Assembly (NCBI RefSeq): GCF_001042635.1
Contig: NZ_AP012331.1
Coordinates: 868,001-932,000, forward strand
Source of the DNA: Bifidobacterium scardovii JCM 12489 = DSM 13734
Lineage (GTDB): Bacteria > Actinomycetota > Actinomycetes > Actinomycetales > Bifidobacteriaceae
Reading direction: 5' to 3'
Length of the DNA stretch: 64,000 nucleotides
A program made the position numbers and the translations under genes. This document shows positions 1 through 8,164 of this stretch, one piece after another (the first letter of the stretch is position 1; each line of letters starts with the position of its first letter). The notes beneath the pieces are model-generated. The model ran no database searches. It was not told the DNA's origin and worked only from the letters and a program-made list of their open reading frames with translations.

Positions 1-52
1 TGGCGGGAATGCGGAAACGCCGCATGGGAGCCTCGATGATAAGGAGGTCATC

Positions 53-721
53 ATGAACCAGCTGACGGTGAAGCGTGTGAATGGGCAAAAGGGTCGCGCG
101 GCGGGGCCGGCTCCCATGCTGCTCAAGGCCAATGCGGCGGCGAAGATCGTCGCCCGGATCGGCGAGGTGGTGCTGTGGATCAGCTCGGCGCTGTACGTGC
201 TGCTGGTCGCCGTGTTCCTGTTCAGCGGCGACCGCTTCCACCTGTCGCCGGACGCCGACGCGCGGATGGACGTCGGCGACTGGCATTTCAGCATCGGCAG
301 CACGGTGCTGGACTACGATATACGGCTGGTGCGTTTCGGCGAGGGCCCGCTCGACTTGCCCGTCGTGGTCATGGTCGGTTTGACGGACGCGATCATATTT
401 GCGCTGCTGGCGTTGGTGTTCCATGAGGTGGCGGCGCTGTGCGGCGAACTGGGCCGCTGGGGAGGGGCGGCCGACTCGGGTGACGGCACGCCGTTCAGCC
501 CGGCCGCCGCGATCCGGCTGAACCGGGTTGGATGGTATCTCATCGCGGCTCCGGCCGTGGCGTTCGTGCTGGCGGTGATCTGCGCGCTGCTGGGGTGCAG
601 CTTCAGCGCCGGCCTGTGGATGAGCGCATTGATGGTGATGCTCGGCATCATCGTGCTGCAGCTGGCGCGCGTCTTCGCGTATGGCACGGCCCTGCAGCAG
701 GATGTGGACGGGTTGCTGTGA
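53..721 (+). CDS. DUF2975 family membrane protein
   Basis: The product is a 222-residue integral membrane protein with about four hydrophobic segments (roughly residues 38-57, 102-123, 160-181 and 185-207). The stretch GTPFSPAAAIRLNRVGW and the C-terminal VFAYGTALQQDVDGLL match the usual DUF2975 pattern of a short PF..LR motif followed by AxVFxxGxxLxxDxxGL. The start is fixed by a near-perfect AAGGAGG at 41-47. The stop overlaps the GTG start of the next gene, an XRE-type regulator, by four bases. This membrane protein plus small HTH pair is a common arrangement in Gram-positives. The biochemical role of the family is unknown; a sensory or regulatory partnership with the HTH protein is an inference from the coupling. 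Confidence 0.8.
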   Translation: MNQLTVKRVNGQKGRAAGPAPMLLKANAAAKIVARIGEVVLWISSALYVLLVAVFLFSGDRFHLSPDADARMDVGDWHFSIGSTVLDYDIRLVRFGEGPLDLPVVVMVGLTDAIIFALLALVFHEVAALCGELGRWGGAADSGDGTPFSPAAAIRLNRVGWYLIAAPAVAFVLAVICALLGCSFSAGLWMSALMVMLGIIVLQLARVFAYGTALQQDVDGLL

Positions 722-930
722 GCGGGCATATCGTACTGCGGCTGGACCGGATGATGGTGGAGCGCGGCCGTTCGCTCAACTGGCTGGCCGATCAGGTCGG
801 CATCACCAACGTGAACCTGTCGAAGATCAAGAACAACCGCGTCTCCGCCATCCGATTCTCCACGTTGGCCGCGATCTGCGAAGCGCTCGAATGCCAGCCC
901 GGCGACATCCTCGAATACGAGGAGGACTGA
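718..930 (+). CDS. Small XRE/Cro-family (YozG-like) transcriptional regulator
   Basis: A 70-residue protein starts at GTG 718, overlapping the DUF2975 stop (GTGA), so the two are translationally coupled. It is essentially one helix-turn-helix domain. SLNWLADQVGITNVNLSKIKNN (about residues 19-40) forms the HTH, followed by the family signature FSTLAAICEALECQPGDIL. The length matches the YozG-like regulators that accompany DUF2975 proteins. The product probably regulates its own operon; no clear operator can be seen because the upstream region lies mostly outside the window. Confidence 0.85.
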   Translation: MSGHIVLRLDRMMVERGRSLNWLADQVGITNVNLSKIKNNRVSAIRFSTLAAICEALECQPGDILEYEED

Positions 931-963
931 GCCGGGCGGCGTTCGGCGCCCCTCCCGTGCGGG

Positions 964-1749
964 TCACGCAAGCTGCGCGAGCAGGGTCGGCAGCTCGGCC
1001 ATCGTGTCGATGACGGCATCGGCGCCGGCGGCGACGAACGCCGTGCGGGCGGCGGCGCGAGCCGCGTCGCGGTCCGCGGGGGAGAGGGCCTCGAACTCGG
1101 TCTGGCTCAGGGCCATCTGGGAGCCGCCCTCCGTGACGCCGATGGTGAAGACGCCGGCGTTCTTGCCTTCGCGGATGTCGGAGAGGGTGTCGCCGATCTT
1201 GGCGGCCTTGCGCACGTCGGTGACGTGCAGGGTCTCCAGATTGCGGAAGATCATGTACGGATAGGGGCGGCCGTAGCCGTCGGTGCCGTCCGGGCTGATC
1301 CAGTAGTCCGGCGCGTACCCGGCCTCGGCGGCCTTCGGCACGACGATGTCCATCATCGAGTCCGTGTAGCCGGTGGTGGAGCCGATCTTCAGGCCCATCC
1401 CGCGCAGGGCGGCCACCGCGTCGAGCACGCCGGGCTTCGGGGTGGAGAACCGGTCCAGGATGGACAGCAGCTTCGGCTCGAAGTGGCTGTAGACGGCATC
1501 CACGTCGGCCTCGCTCGGGGCGGCGCCATGGGCGTCCTCCCAGGCGCGGGCGATGCGCTCCATGTGCAGCATGGTGTTGATGTGGTCGTGCTTGAGCATG
1601 CCCATCGGCTTGCGGGTCTCGTCCATGGTCGGCTCGATGCCGAATTCGCGGAACGCCTCCTGGAAGGCGCGGACGGGGGCGAAGCAGCCGTAGTCCACGG
1701 TGGTGCCGGCCCAGTCGAAGATGACGGTTTCGAAACGGGTGTTGGTCAT
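964..1749 (-). CDS. phnX: Phosphonoacetaldehyde hydrolase
   Basis: This is a HAD-superfamily enzyme of 261 residues that cleaves the C-P bond of phosphonoacetaldehyde to acetaldehyde and phosphate, the second step of 2-AEP breakdown. The nucleophile motif VIFDWAGTTVD places Asp12 and Ala14 as in characterised PhnX. Lys53 in GMLKHDH falls exactly where the Schiff-base lysine of the family lies. GDTLSDIREGKNAG provides the late HAD motif that binds magnesium. Length is normal. The gene lies downstream of phnW on the same strand. A 15-bp perfect hairpin (1781-1813) sits between the two genes and could lower phnX expression. The start is preceded by AAGGAGACACAC. Confidence 0.95.
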   Translation of the reverse strand: MTNTRFETVIFDWAGTTVDYGCFAPVRAFQEAFREFGIEPTMDETRKPMGMLKHDHINTMLHMERIARAWEDAHGAAPSEADVDAVYSHFEPKLLSILDRFSTPKPGVLDAVAALRGMGLKIGSTTGYTDSMMDIVVPKAAEAGYAPDYWISPDGTDGYGRPYPYMIFRNLETLHVTDVRKAAKIGDTLSDIREGKNAGVFTIGVTEGGSQMALSQTEFEALSPADRDAARAAARTAFVAAGADAVIDTMAELPTLLAQLA

Positions 1750-1780
1750 GTGTGTCTCCTTGTGTCTCTCAATAAGATCC

Positions 1781-1813
1781 CTCCCCTCAGTCAGCGAAGC
1801 TGACTGAGGGGAG
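1781..1813. repeat. REP-like hairpin between phnW and phnX
   Basis: A perfect 15-bp inverted repeat (arms 1781-1795 and 1799-1813, loop GAA) begins CTCCCCTCAGTCAGC. The arms carry the same ACTGAGGGGAG core as the hairpin at 3085-3133, so this is a dispersed repeat and not a dedicated terminator. No T-run follows on the minus strand. It may act as an attenuator or mRNA stabiliser inside the phn operon. Confidence 0.75.
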
Positions 1814-1827
1814 CTGGTGATAGGAAA

Positions 1828-3036
1828 TCAGGCGGCGAGCCTGACACCGGCGGGGGCGGCGGCCTTGATCGGGGCGCCGGCGGCGTCCATCGCGGCGATC
1901 GCGGCGGGGACGGAATCGGAACCGGTGGCTACGGCCAGCAGACCGCGTTCACCCATGTACATGGCGAGCAGCTCGGTCACCTTCTCGATATCGTCGGCGT
2001 AGATCTCGCCGATGTTGCCCAAGCGGAAGGTCTCCTCGTCGGTGAGCTTGCCCGGGTAGATCGCGTAGCCGCGCTCCTTGATGAACTCGTACATGTCGTG
2101 GAAGTCGAAGTCGGCGCCCTCCGGGTAGAGGAAGGTGGTGATGATCGGGCCCTGGTGGTCGGCCAGGAAGGTGCGGAAGCCGAGCGCCTTCATGCGGGCG
2201 ATGAGCAGCTGGTTGTTCGTCGCGTAGCGGGCCGCGCGGACGGGGATGCCGCCCTCGGCGAACATCTCGTCGAGGGCCTTGGAGAAGGCGAGCACCACAT
2301 GCGTCGGCGAGGTGTAGCGCCACTTGCCGTTGGCCTTCTCCAGCGTGTTCCACTGGTCCCACAGGTCCAGCGAGAGCGAGCGGGCCTTGCCGCGCGAGGC
2401 CTCGAGCTTCGCTGTGTTGCAGATGATGAAGCTGAAGCCGGGCACGCCCTGGATGCACTTGTTCGCCGAGGAGACGAGGAAGTCGATGCCCCAGTCGGCC
2501 ACGGGGATGTCCACGCCGCCGAAGGAGCTCATCGCGTCCACCATGAAGGTGCAGTCGTGCGCCTTGGCGACCTTCGCCACGGCCTCGATGTCGTTGAGCA
2601 GGCCGGAGGTGGTCTCGGAGTGGATCATCGAGACGTGGGTGATCGACGGGTCGGCGTCCAGGTACTCGGCCACCTTCGCCGCGTCCGGAATGCGGTCGTA
2701 CGGTTCGGCGTACTGGGTGTACGCGATGCCGGCGTGGTCGCAGATCTTCGCCTGGCGGTCGCCGTATGCGCCGTTGGTGCATAGCAGCACCTTCTCGTCG
2801 GTGCCGATCACCGAGGTCAGCGCGCTCTCCACGCCGAAGGTGCCGGAACCCTGCATGAGCACCACGGTGTAGTCGTCGGCGCTGCAGTGGGCGAGCTCGA
2901 GCAGCTGGCGGCGGATCTTCTGCGTGATCCGCTGGTAGTCCTCGTCCCAAGTGCAGTGGTCGAAGAGCATCTCCTCCTTGACGGTGCGCGTGGTGGTCAG
3001 CGGGCCGGGGGTGAGCAGCTTGTATGCGTTGGTCAT
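1828..3036 (-). CDS. phnW: 2-aminoethylphosphonate--pyruvate transaminase
   Basis: This PLP-dependent class V aminotransferase (402 residues) converts 2-AEP and pyruvate to phosphonoacetaldehyde and alanine. The start MTNAYKLLTPGPLTTT is chosen at 3036, where AAAGGAA lies at the right spacing; an in-frame upstream extension has no family similarity. The PLP site is VSSANKCIQG with Lys193, and VDAMSSFGG (Asp167) contacts the pyridine nitrogen. HSETTSGLLND is also typical of PhnW. The C-terminus after about residue 368 is an alanine-rich tail of some 35 residues beyond the usual family length. The next gene, phnX, consumes the product. Confidence 0.95.
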   Translation of the reverse strand: MTNAYKLLTPGPLTTTRTVKEEMLFDHCTWDEDYQRITQKIRRQLLELAHCSADDYTVVLMQGSGTFGVESALTSVIGTDEKVLLCTNGAYGDRQAKICDHAGIAYTQYAEPYDRIPDAAKVAEYLDADPSITHVSMIHSETTSGLLNDIEAVAKVAKAHDCTFMVDAMSSFGGVDIPVADWGIDFLVSSANKCIQGVPGFSFIICNTAKLEASRGKARSLSLDLWDQWNTLEKANGKWRYTSPTHVVLAFSKALDEMFAEGGIPVRAARYATNNQLLIARMKALGFRTFLADHQGPIITTFLYPEGADFDFHDMYEFIKERGYAIYPGKLTDEETFRLGNIGEIYADDIEKVTELLAMYMGERGLLAVATGSDSVPAAIAAMDAAGAPIKAAAPAGVRLAA

Positions 3037-3084
3037 TGGTATTCCTTTGCTGTGTTGTTGGAAGTTGTTGTGGGGATGGGGTGT

Positions 3085-3133
3085 GCTCCCCTCCATGAGG
3101 GGAGCTGGCTCGCGAAGCGAGACTGAGGGGAGC
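3085..3133. repeat. REP-like double hairpin between transporter fusion and phnW
   Basis: Two adjoining hairpins are seen: GCTCCCCTCCATGAGGGGAGC (3085-3105), then a stem around GGCTCGCGAAGCGAG that ends in ACTGAGGGGAGC. The same two-part design recurs at 16328-16374, 26921-27060 and 56133-56176. It lies in the 109-bp gap between the permease/SBP fusion gene and phnW. Confidence 0.75.
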
Positions 3134-3145
3134 AAAGCTGCCGGC

Positions 3146-6016
3146 CTACTTCCCCTGCGCCAGGCGCTTGCACTCGGAGGAGAAGTCCTGGTGCTGCTGG
3201 AGCAGGTCGACGGTCAGCGCCTTGGGGAAGGACTTGGACCGCTTCGAGGCGTTGGTCGGGGCCTTCTCGCCCTCGTACAGCGGCGTCGGATAGGTCTTGA
3301 GCAGTTCCGCGCGGCCCTGGTCGATGATCACGCCGGCCATCCGCTGCGCCTTGGGATTGGTGTTGCGGCCCTTGTCGAGCACCGCCACCGATTCGGTCAG
3401 CGAGTAGTTGCCCTCGGTCGGGTCGACGTAGTCGATCGGCAGGCCCTTGGCCTTGTCGGCCACCGCCTGATGGCGCAGGCCGAAGCCGATCGCCACCTCG
3501 CCGGAGCGCACGGCCTTCAGCGGGCCCGATCCGGACTGCTCCAGATGCGGACCGGCGTTGCGGAAGATGCCGGTCAGCACGTCCCGGCCGCGGTTCCCGG
3601 TGCCGTAGGCGTCGACGATGGCCTGCACCATCAGCCAGCCGGTGGAGGATCCCTCCATGTCCGGCACCGAGATCAGTCCGGAATACTGCGGGTCCGCCAG
3701 ATCGGCCAGACTGGTCGGCTCGGGCACGCCGGCCGCGGCCAGCGCCGTGGTGTTGACGATGATCGCGCCCTCCTGGGCGGTGGTCGGGGAGCGCCAGGCC
3801 GGGGCCTTGGCGTTCTCCGTCGTGCCGAGCAGGCGCGACTTCACGTCGGTCAGATCCGCGAACATGTGGTTGCGCTCCTGCGCCGAATCGATGTAGTAGG
3901 AGCTCATGGTCAGGAGGTCCGCCTCCAGCGCCTTGCCCTCGGCGAGCATCTTGCCGCCGAGCTCCGAGGTGCCGAACGACTGGATGATGTACTGGTCCTT
4001 GAATCCGTTCCTGTCGAGCGCGTTCTGGAAGGCCACCACGGCCTCGTCGTCGGCGTTCGTGTAGATCACGACCTGGCCGTTGGCGGCGGCGGTGGAGGTC
4101 GCGCCGAAGCCGAAGGCCACGAGCAGCACCGCCAGCACGCCGGAGAGCACGCTGGTGAACAGGTTGCGCGCGCGGCGGTTGCCCGAGGTCGGCAGAGGGT
4201 AGTCGGGCGAGCCGGTGGTCGCGGCCTGCTGCATGGCGACCAGCCGGTCGTCCTCATGCACGGTGTTGCGCACCGCGGCGACCGGGACCTTGGCCGGGAC
4301 CTTGGCCTTGGCCGCCATCGGCTTGCGCTCGCGGGTGGCGAACGCCACCACGCCCTTGACCGCCAGGTTCGTGGCCAGGATGAGCAGCGAGAGTACGAAC
4401 ACGTCGTCGAACTTGGCGATGTGCTGCAGCGCGGAGATCTTGGTGGTGATCACCTGCGTGCGCGCGCCGGTCAGGAACACGACCGCGGAGATCGTGACCA
4501 TCGCGTTGACGAAGTAGTATCCGAACACCTGCAGGATGGTCGGCCAGGCGTTCGGCGTGATCACGCGCAGGATCGTCTTGAGCCAGCTGTCGCCCATGAG
4601 CTTGGCCGTGGTCTCCCACGAGCCGTTCATCTTGGAGAGCGAGTCCTTGATCATCTGGTACGGCGTGGCGAAATAGTGCACGATGTTCGCGATGATGAGG
4701 ATCCAGAACGTGTTCTGCAATCCGGAGCCCGAGAAGGTGAACAGGAACGCGATGCCGAGCACCATGCCGGGCACGGTGTTGATGATCGCGGAGACCGAAT
4801 CCACCGCGCGCTTCGCCCAGACCGGCAGCTTGGACCGGGAGGTCACCAGGCCGGCCGCATAGGCGAACAGGCAGCCGACGATCGCGGTCATCACCGCCAC
4901 GTACAGCGAGTTCGTGTACACCTGCGTCAGTTCGGAATCCGCGAACAATGAGGTGATATGGTCCAGCGTGAACGAGGTGTTGAACGGCCACTCGGCCACG
5001 AACGGAATGAGCAGGATCACGGCGAACAGGCTCAGCACGCACGCCAGCGACACTACGGAACCCAGCCCGCACAGCCAATCGCGGCGGCGGCCCTTCGGCA
5101 GCTCCACCTGCGAGACCTTCGAGTAGCGGATGGAGAAGCGCTCCAGCACGGTCATCAGCACGATCGAGATGATCGAAGGGATGAGCATGAACACGGCGAT
5201 CACCGCGCCGCGGTTGAAGTTCGGGATGGAACCGAGCATCTGGTTGAACAGGGTCATGGCCAGCACGTCGTACTCGCCGCCGACCGAGGTCGGGATGCCG
5301 TAGTCGGTGAACGCCAGGAAGAACGACTGGATGAACGCCACCGCCATCGTGCCGATCAGCGGCCGCAGCACGGTGTTGAGGAAGGTCGTGACCGGCTTGT
5401 CTCCCATGATGTGCGAGACGATGATGAACTTCTTGTCCACGAACTGGAAGCTGTTGTGGATGAGCAGGAAGCAGGTCGGCAGCGTGTAGACCACGTAGCC
5501 GATCAGCAGGCCGTTGAACCCGTAGATGTCGAAGGGCTGGAAGCCGAGCAGCCGGGTGATCAGGCCCTGCTTGCCGAAGGAGTAGATGATGGCGAAGCCG
5601 TAGGTGATGGTCGGCAGCAGCATCGGCACCTGCGTGAGCAGGGTGATGGCCTTTTTCAGGCCGCCCGGCACGTTCGTGCAGTTCACCGTGTAGGCCAGCA
5701 GGAACGCGAGCAGCACGGCCGCCAGCGCGGAGGCGGCGGACACCTTGACCGAGTTGAGCACCGACGCGCCGAATTCCGGCCGGGCCAGCACGGCCGCGTA
5801 ATTGCTCAAGGTGGCCGCGCCGGAACCGGTCTGGAAGGATTTGACGACGACGATCGCCATCGGCACCACCAGGAACGCGGCGAACGCGACGGACACGATG
5901 GCCAGCAGCGTCCACAGCTCCGTCTGCTTCGGCTTGGAGGGGCGGCGCTCGTAGTTGACGAGGTCGGGGCGGATGCCGGGCAGCTGCTTGCCCGCCTGGA
6001 TCGATTCGATCGACAT
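3146..6016 (-). CDS. Fused 2-AEP ABC transporter permease and substrate-binding protein
   Basis: A single uninterrupted 956-residue frame encodes two transporter parts. Residues about 35-575 form a double-length permease (two six-helix modules, as in FbpB/PhnU-type proteins) with MGDKPVTTFLNTVLRPLIGT and MGDSWLKTILRVITPNAWPT as the two EAA-like loops. After a charged linker (about 575-625), a hydrophobic helix (about 627-648) with signal-peptide character leads into a substrate-binding domain starting VVIYTNADDEAVVAFQNAL and running to the end. The family normally encodes these parts as separate genes. Here the binding domain would stay tethered to the membrane, with the linker inside the cell and the domain outside. 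The start lies 1 bp after the ATPase stop, so translation is coupled. The substrate, 2-AEP, is inferred from phnW and phnX downstream. Confidence 0.88.
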   Translation of the reverse strand: MSIESIQAGKQLPGIRPDLVNYERRPSKPKQTELWTLLAIVSVAFAAFLVVPMAIVVVKSFQTGSGAATLSNYAAVLARPEFGASVLNSVKVSAASALAAVLLAFLLAYTVNCTNVPGGLKKAITLLTQVPMLLPTITYGFAIIYSFGKQGLITRLLGFQPFDIYGFNGLLIGYVVYTLPTCFLLIHNSFQFVDKKFIIVSHIMGDKPVTTFLNTVLRPLIGTMAVAFIQSFFLAFTDYGIPTSVGGEYDVLAMTLFNQMLGSIPNFNRGAVIAVFMLIPSIISIVLMTVLERFSIRYSKVSQVELPKGRRRDWLCGLGSVVSLACVLSLFAVILLIPFVAEWPFNTSFTLDHITSLFADSELTQVYTNSLYVAVMTAIVGCLFAYAAGLVTSRSKLPVWAKRAVDSVSAIINTVPGMVLGIAFLFTFSGSGLQNTFWILIIANIVHYFATPYQMIKDSLSKMNGSWETTAKLMGDSWLKTILRVITPNAWPTILQVFGYYFVNAMVTISAVVFLTGARTQVITTKISALQHIAKFDDVFVLSLLILATNLAVKGVVAFATRERKPMAAKAKVPAKVPVAAVRNTVHEDDRLVAMQQAATTGSPDYPLPTSGNRRARNLFTSVLSGVLAVLLVAFGFGATSTAAANGQVVIYTNADDEAVVAFQNALDRNGFKDQYIIQSFGTSELGGKMLAEGKALEADLLTMSSYYIDSAQERNHMFADLTDVKSRLLGTTENAKAPAWRSPTTAQEGAIIVNTTALAAAGVPEPTSLADLADPQYSGLISVPDMEGSSTGWLMVQAIVDAYGTGNRGRDVLTGIFRNAGPHLEQSGSGPLKAVRSGEVAIGFGLRHQAVADKAKGLPIDYVDPTEGNYSLTESVAVLDKGRNTNPKAQRMAGVIIDQGRAELLKTYPTPLYEGEKAPTNASKRSKSFPKALTVDLLQQHQDFSSECKRLAQGK

Positions 6017-6017
6017 G

Positions 6018-6803
6018 TCAGGCCGCCTTATCCGCGCCGGCCGCGCTCGCGTTTGGCGTGTTCTCGTTGAACAGCGAATAGATGTTGTTGCGCTTGACCT
6101 CGAGCTGGTGCAGGATGAAGGTCCTCACGAAGTCGCTCGCCGGATGCTCGATGATGTTCTCCGGGGTGTCATACTGGGCGATCCGGCCCTGATTGAGGAT
6201 CAGCACGCGGTCGCTCATCGTGCAGGCCTCCTCCGGGTCGTGGGTGACCATGATGGTGGTCAGCTGGTACTGGTCCACGATCTGCTTGATCTTGGCCTTG
6301 ATCGACTCCTTGATCACGCCGTCGAGCGCGGAGAGCGGCTCGTCGAGCAGCAGCAGCCGGGGCTTCATCACCAGCGTGCGGGCGAGCGCGACGCGCTGCT
6401 TCTGGCCGCCGGACAGTTCGTCGATCTTCTTGTTGAGATGCTCCTCGAGGCCGAGCAGCGCGATCATCTCCCTGATCTCGTCGGGGGAGGAGATGCCCGG
6501 GTTGTTGCGCAGGCCGTAGGTGATGTTCTCGTACGCGGTGAGGTTGGGGAACAGCGCGTAGTCCTGGAACACGATGTTGAAGCCGCGCTTCTCCATCGGC
6601 ACGTGGGTCAGGTCCTCGCCGTCGTACAGGATCTGGCCTGAAGTGGCGTCGGTGATGCCGAGGATGATGTTGAGCAGCGTGGTCTTGCCGCCGCCGGAGG
6701 GACCGAGGATCGACATGATCCGGCCCTTGTCCAACGTCAGGCTGATGCCGTTGAGGACATTCGCGTCCCCGAACGATTTGGTGATGTTCTTCAGTTCGAG
6801 CAT
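6018..6803 (-). CDS. 2-AEP ABC transporter ATP-binding protein
   Basis: This 261-residue ABC ATPase energises the fused permease encoded directly downstream. It has Walker A GPSGGGKTT (about residues 34-42), Q-loop FQDYALFPN, signature LSGGQKQR, Walker B LLLLDEPLSALD and the switch histidine in MVTHDPEEA. The order DEPLSALD/MSDRVLILNQGRIAQYDTPENI is that of the CysA/PotA/PhnT importer group. It is the first gene of the phn operon. A C-terminal extension of about 25 residues follows the core. The substrate assignment rests on context. Confidence 0.92.
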   Translation of the reverse strand: MLELKNITKSFGDANVLNGISLTLDKGRIMSILGPSGGGKTTLLNIILGITDATSGQILYDGEDLTHVPMEKRGFNIVFQDYALFPNLTAYENITYGLRNNPGISSPDEIREMIALLGLEEHLNKKIDELSGGQKQRVALARTLVMKPRLLLLDEPLSALDGVIKESIKAKIKQIVDQYQLTTIMVTHDPEEACTMSDRVLILNQGRIAQYDTPENIIEHPASDFVRTFILHQLEVKRNNIYSLFNENTPNASAAGADKAA

Positions 6804-7111
6804 ATTTCGTCAACTTGCCTTCCATGGGCCGCGCGTGGCGGCTACGGCGGCGCTGCCGGCCGGTGTGTCATGCCGGTGCGCCGTGGTTCGATATTCAGTT
6901 GTCGAGCGTGCTTGCGGGGCGTATCCCGGGCACAATTCCATGGTCGTCCGGATCCGGTGCTGTTTCGGACGGAATGGGCGAAAGCTCGACGAAAGAATGG
7001 TGAACTGCAAGCGAAGTTACATGTGCTCCACGTAGTTTTGTTGTTTGACGCGTGTGCCTTGGATCGGGCGCGTATGCCGGATGTGCGGCCGCGGCGCCGC
7101 GCGTCTTCCGG
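6804..7111. other. Intergenic region upstream of the phn operon
   Basis: This 308-bp stretch lies between the first phn gene and the 3' end of the rpiR-type gene, both on the minus strand. It must hold the phn promoter. No sigma-70 pair with good spacing or convincing operator could be picked out by eye, and no ORF in it has recognisable similarity. Confidence 0.5.
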
Positions 7112-7981
7112 TCAGGCGTGGAATTCGCGGTCGGCGATGATGCGGCCGGAACGGTCGAGCGCGGTCGAGAATCTGCCGTAGTCGCTGAGGATCACGCTCA
7201 TGTACAGGATGTCGACGATCGTCGTATGCGCCACGCGGGAGAAGATCGCGTTGCCGTAGATCGTGCGCTCGCCGCGGCCGGCGTACAGGCATGCGTCAGC
7301 CCACGCCGACAGCGGCGAACCGGCGGCGTTGGTGACGGCGACGGTGCGTGCGCCCTGCGATTTCGCCAGCCGCAGGGCCTTGACCGTGTCCGCCGAAGAA
7401 CCGGAATAGGAGAAGGCGACCGCCACGTCGGACGGGGCGAGGTGACCGGCCCCGATCTGCTGCAGATAGGCGTCGGTGTTCAGCCTGCATGTCAGGCCGA
7501 GGTAACTGAGCTTGGTGAACAGATCGGTGGCCGGAACCAGGGAATTTTCCACGCCGTAGATGTCGATCAGCCGGGCGCCGGCAATCAGGGAGACGGCTTT
7601 GCGCAGTTTGGCCTGGTCCAGAGACCCGGCCAGCTCGTCGAGCAGCGTCTTCGCACTGGCGACCGCCTTGGACGGCACCGATTCCACGTCGTCCCACGGA
7701 TTGAGGTCGAATCCCTCAAGCGGGTCGAACGTGACCCGGCGCTCCTCCTCGGGGTGGCGCAGCACATAACGCAGCTCGCGGTATCCGCTGAATCCCAGCT
7801 TGCGCGAGAAGCGGATCACCGTCGGCTGGCTGACCTGCGTGGCCTGCGCCAACTGACCGACGGTCATCTCGGCCGCCTCGTCGAGATGGTCCCGCACGAA
7901 CTGCGCGACGGCGCGTTCCGCCGGCCGCAGCGACGAATACACATGGTCGATGCGCTCGCGGATGCCTACCGAGGACTGCAT
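7112..7981 (-). CDS. MurR/RpiR-family transcriptional regulator with SIS domain
   Basis: The 289-residue protein has an N-terminal RpiR helix-turn-helix, with MTVGQLAQATQVSQPTVIRF as the core, and a C-terminal SIS sugar-phosphate-binding domain (SYSGSSADTVKALRLAKSQG). ATG 7981 is preferred because AAGGGAG lies six bases upstream; a longer GTG start at 8008 is in frame but lacks such a site. The gene diverges from the GH51 arabinofuranosidase gene. RpiR proteins usually sense phosphosugars, so control of the arabinoside gene is the simplest reading. Being co-oriented with the phn operon it could instead, or also, affect phosphonate genes. Confidence 0.85.
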   Translation of the reverse strand: MQSSVGIRERIDHVYSSLRPAERAVAQFVRDHLDEAAEMTVGQLAQATQVSQPTVIRFSRKLGFSGYRELRYVLRHPEEERRVTFDPLEGFDLNPWDDVESVPSKAVASAKTLLDELAGSLDQAKLRKAVSLIAGARLIDIYGVENSLVPATDLFTKLSYLGLTCRLNTDAYLQQIGAGHLAPSDVAVAFSYSGSSADTVKALRLAKSQGARTVAVTNAAGSPLSAWADACLYAGRGERTIYGNAIFSRVAHTTIVDILYMSVILSDYGRFSTALDRSGRIIADREFHA

Positions 7982-8072
7982 GCCGTCTCCCTTGAATGCC
8001 TTACTCACTATTCATCCGCCAGACTATCCGACCAGGGTGTGCGCAGGACCGACGCCAGTTGACCCCCAGATG

Positions 8073-8082
8073 AACTCGAGTT
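8073..8082. promoter_or_regulatory. Candidate operator between rpiR-type gene and GH51
   Basis: A perfect 10-bp palindrome AACTCGAGTT lies in the 183-bp divergent intergenic region, in the context TGAACTCGAGTTGAAC. It is the only obvious symmetric site there and a plausible binding site for the RpiR-type protein. This is inference from position only. Confidence 0.35.
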
Positions 8083-8164
8083 GAACAGTTTTTGGACGAG
8101 GGGTCTCGCCGTTAGGGGGAATTCGTGCGCCGGGGCCTTGGTATAGCGGCGATGATGGCCGATA

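Noticed and set aside
1749..1840. Rho-independent terminator between phnW and phnX
   Set aside because: The hairpin at 1781-1813 is perfect, but no T tract follows on the minus strand and the sequence belongs to a dispersed repeat family, so readthrough into phnX is assumed.
2951..4951. Long plus-strand frame of 666 codons
   Set aside because: It lies antisense to phnW and the transporter fusion, is Arg/His/Gly-rich with no domain, and is a shadow of GC-rich coding DNA.
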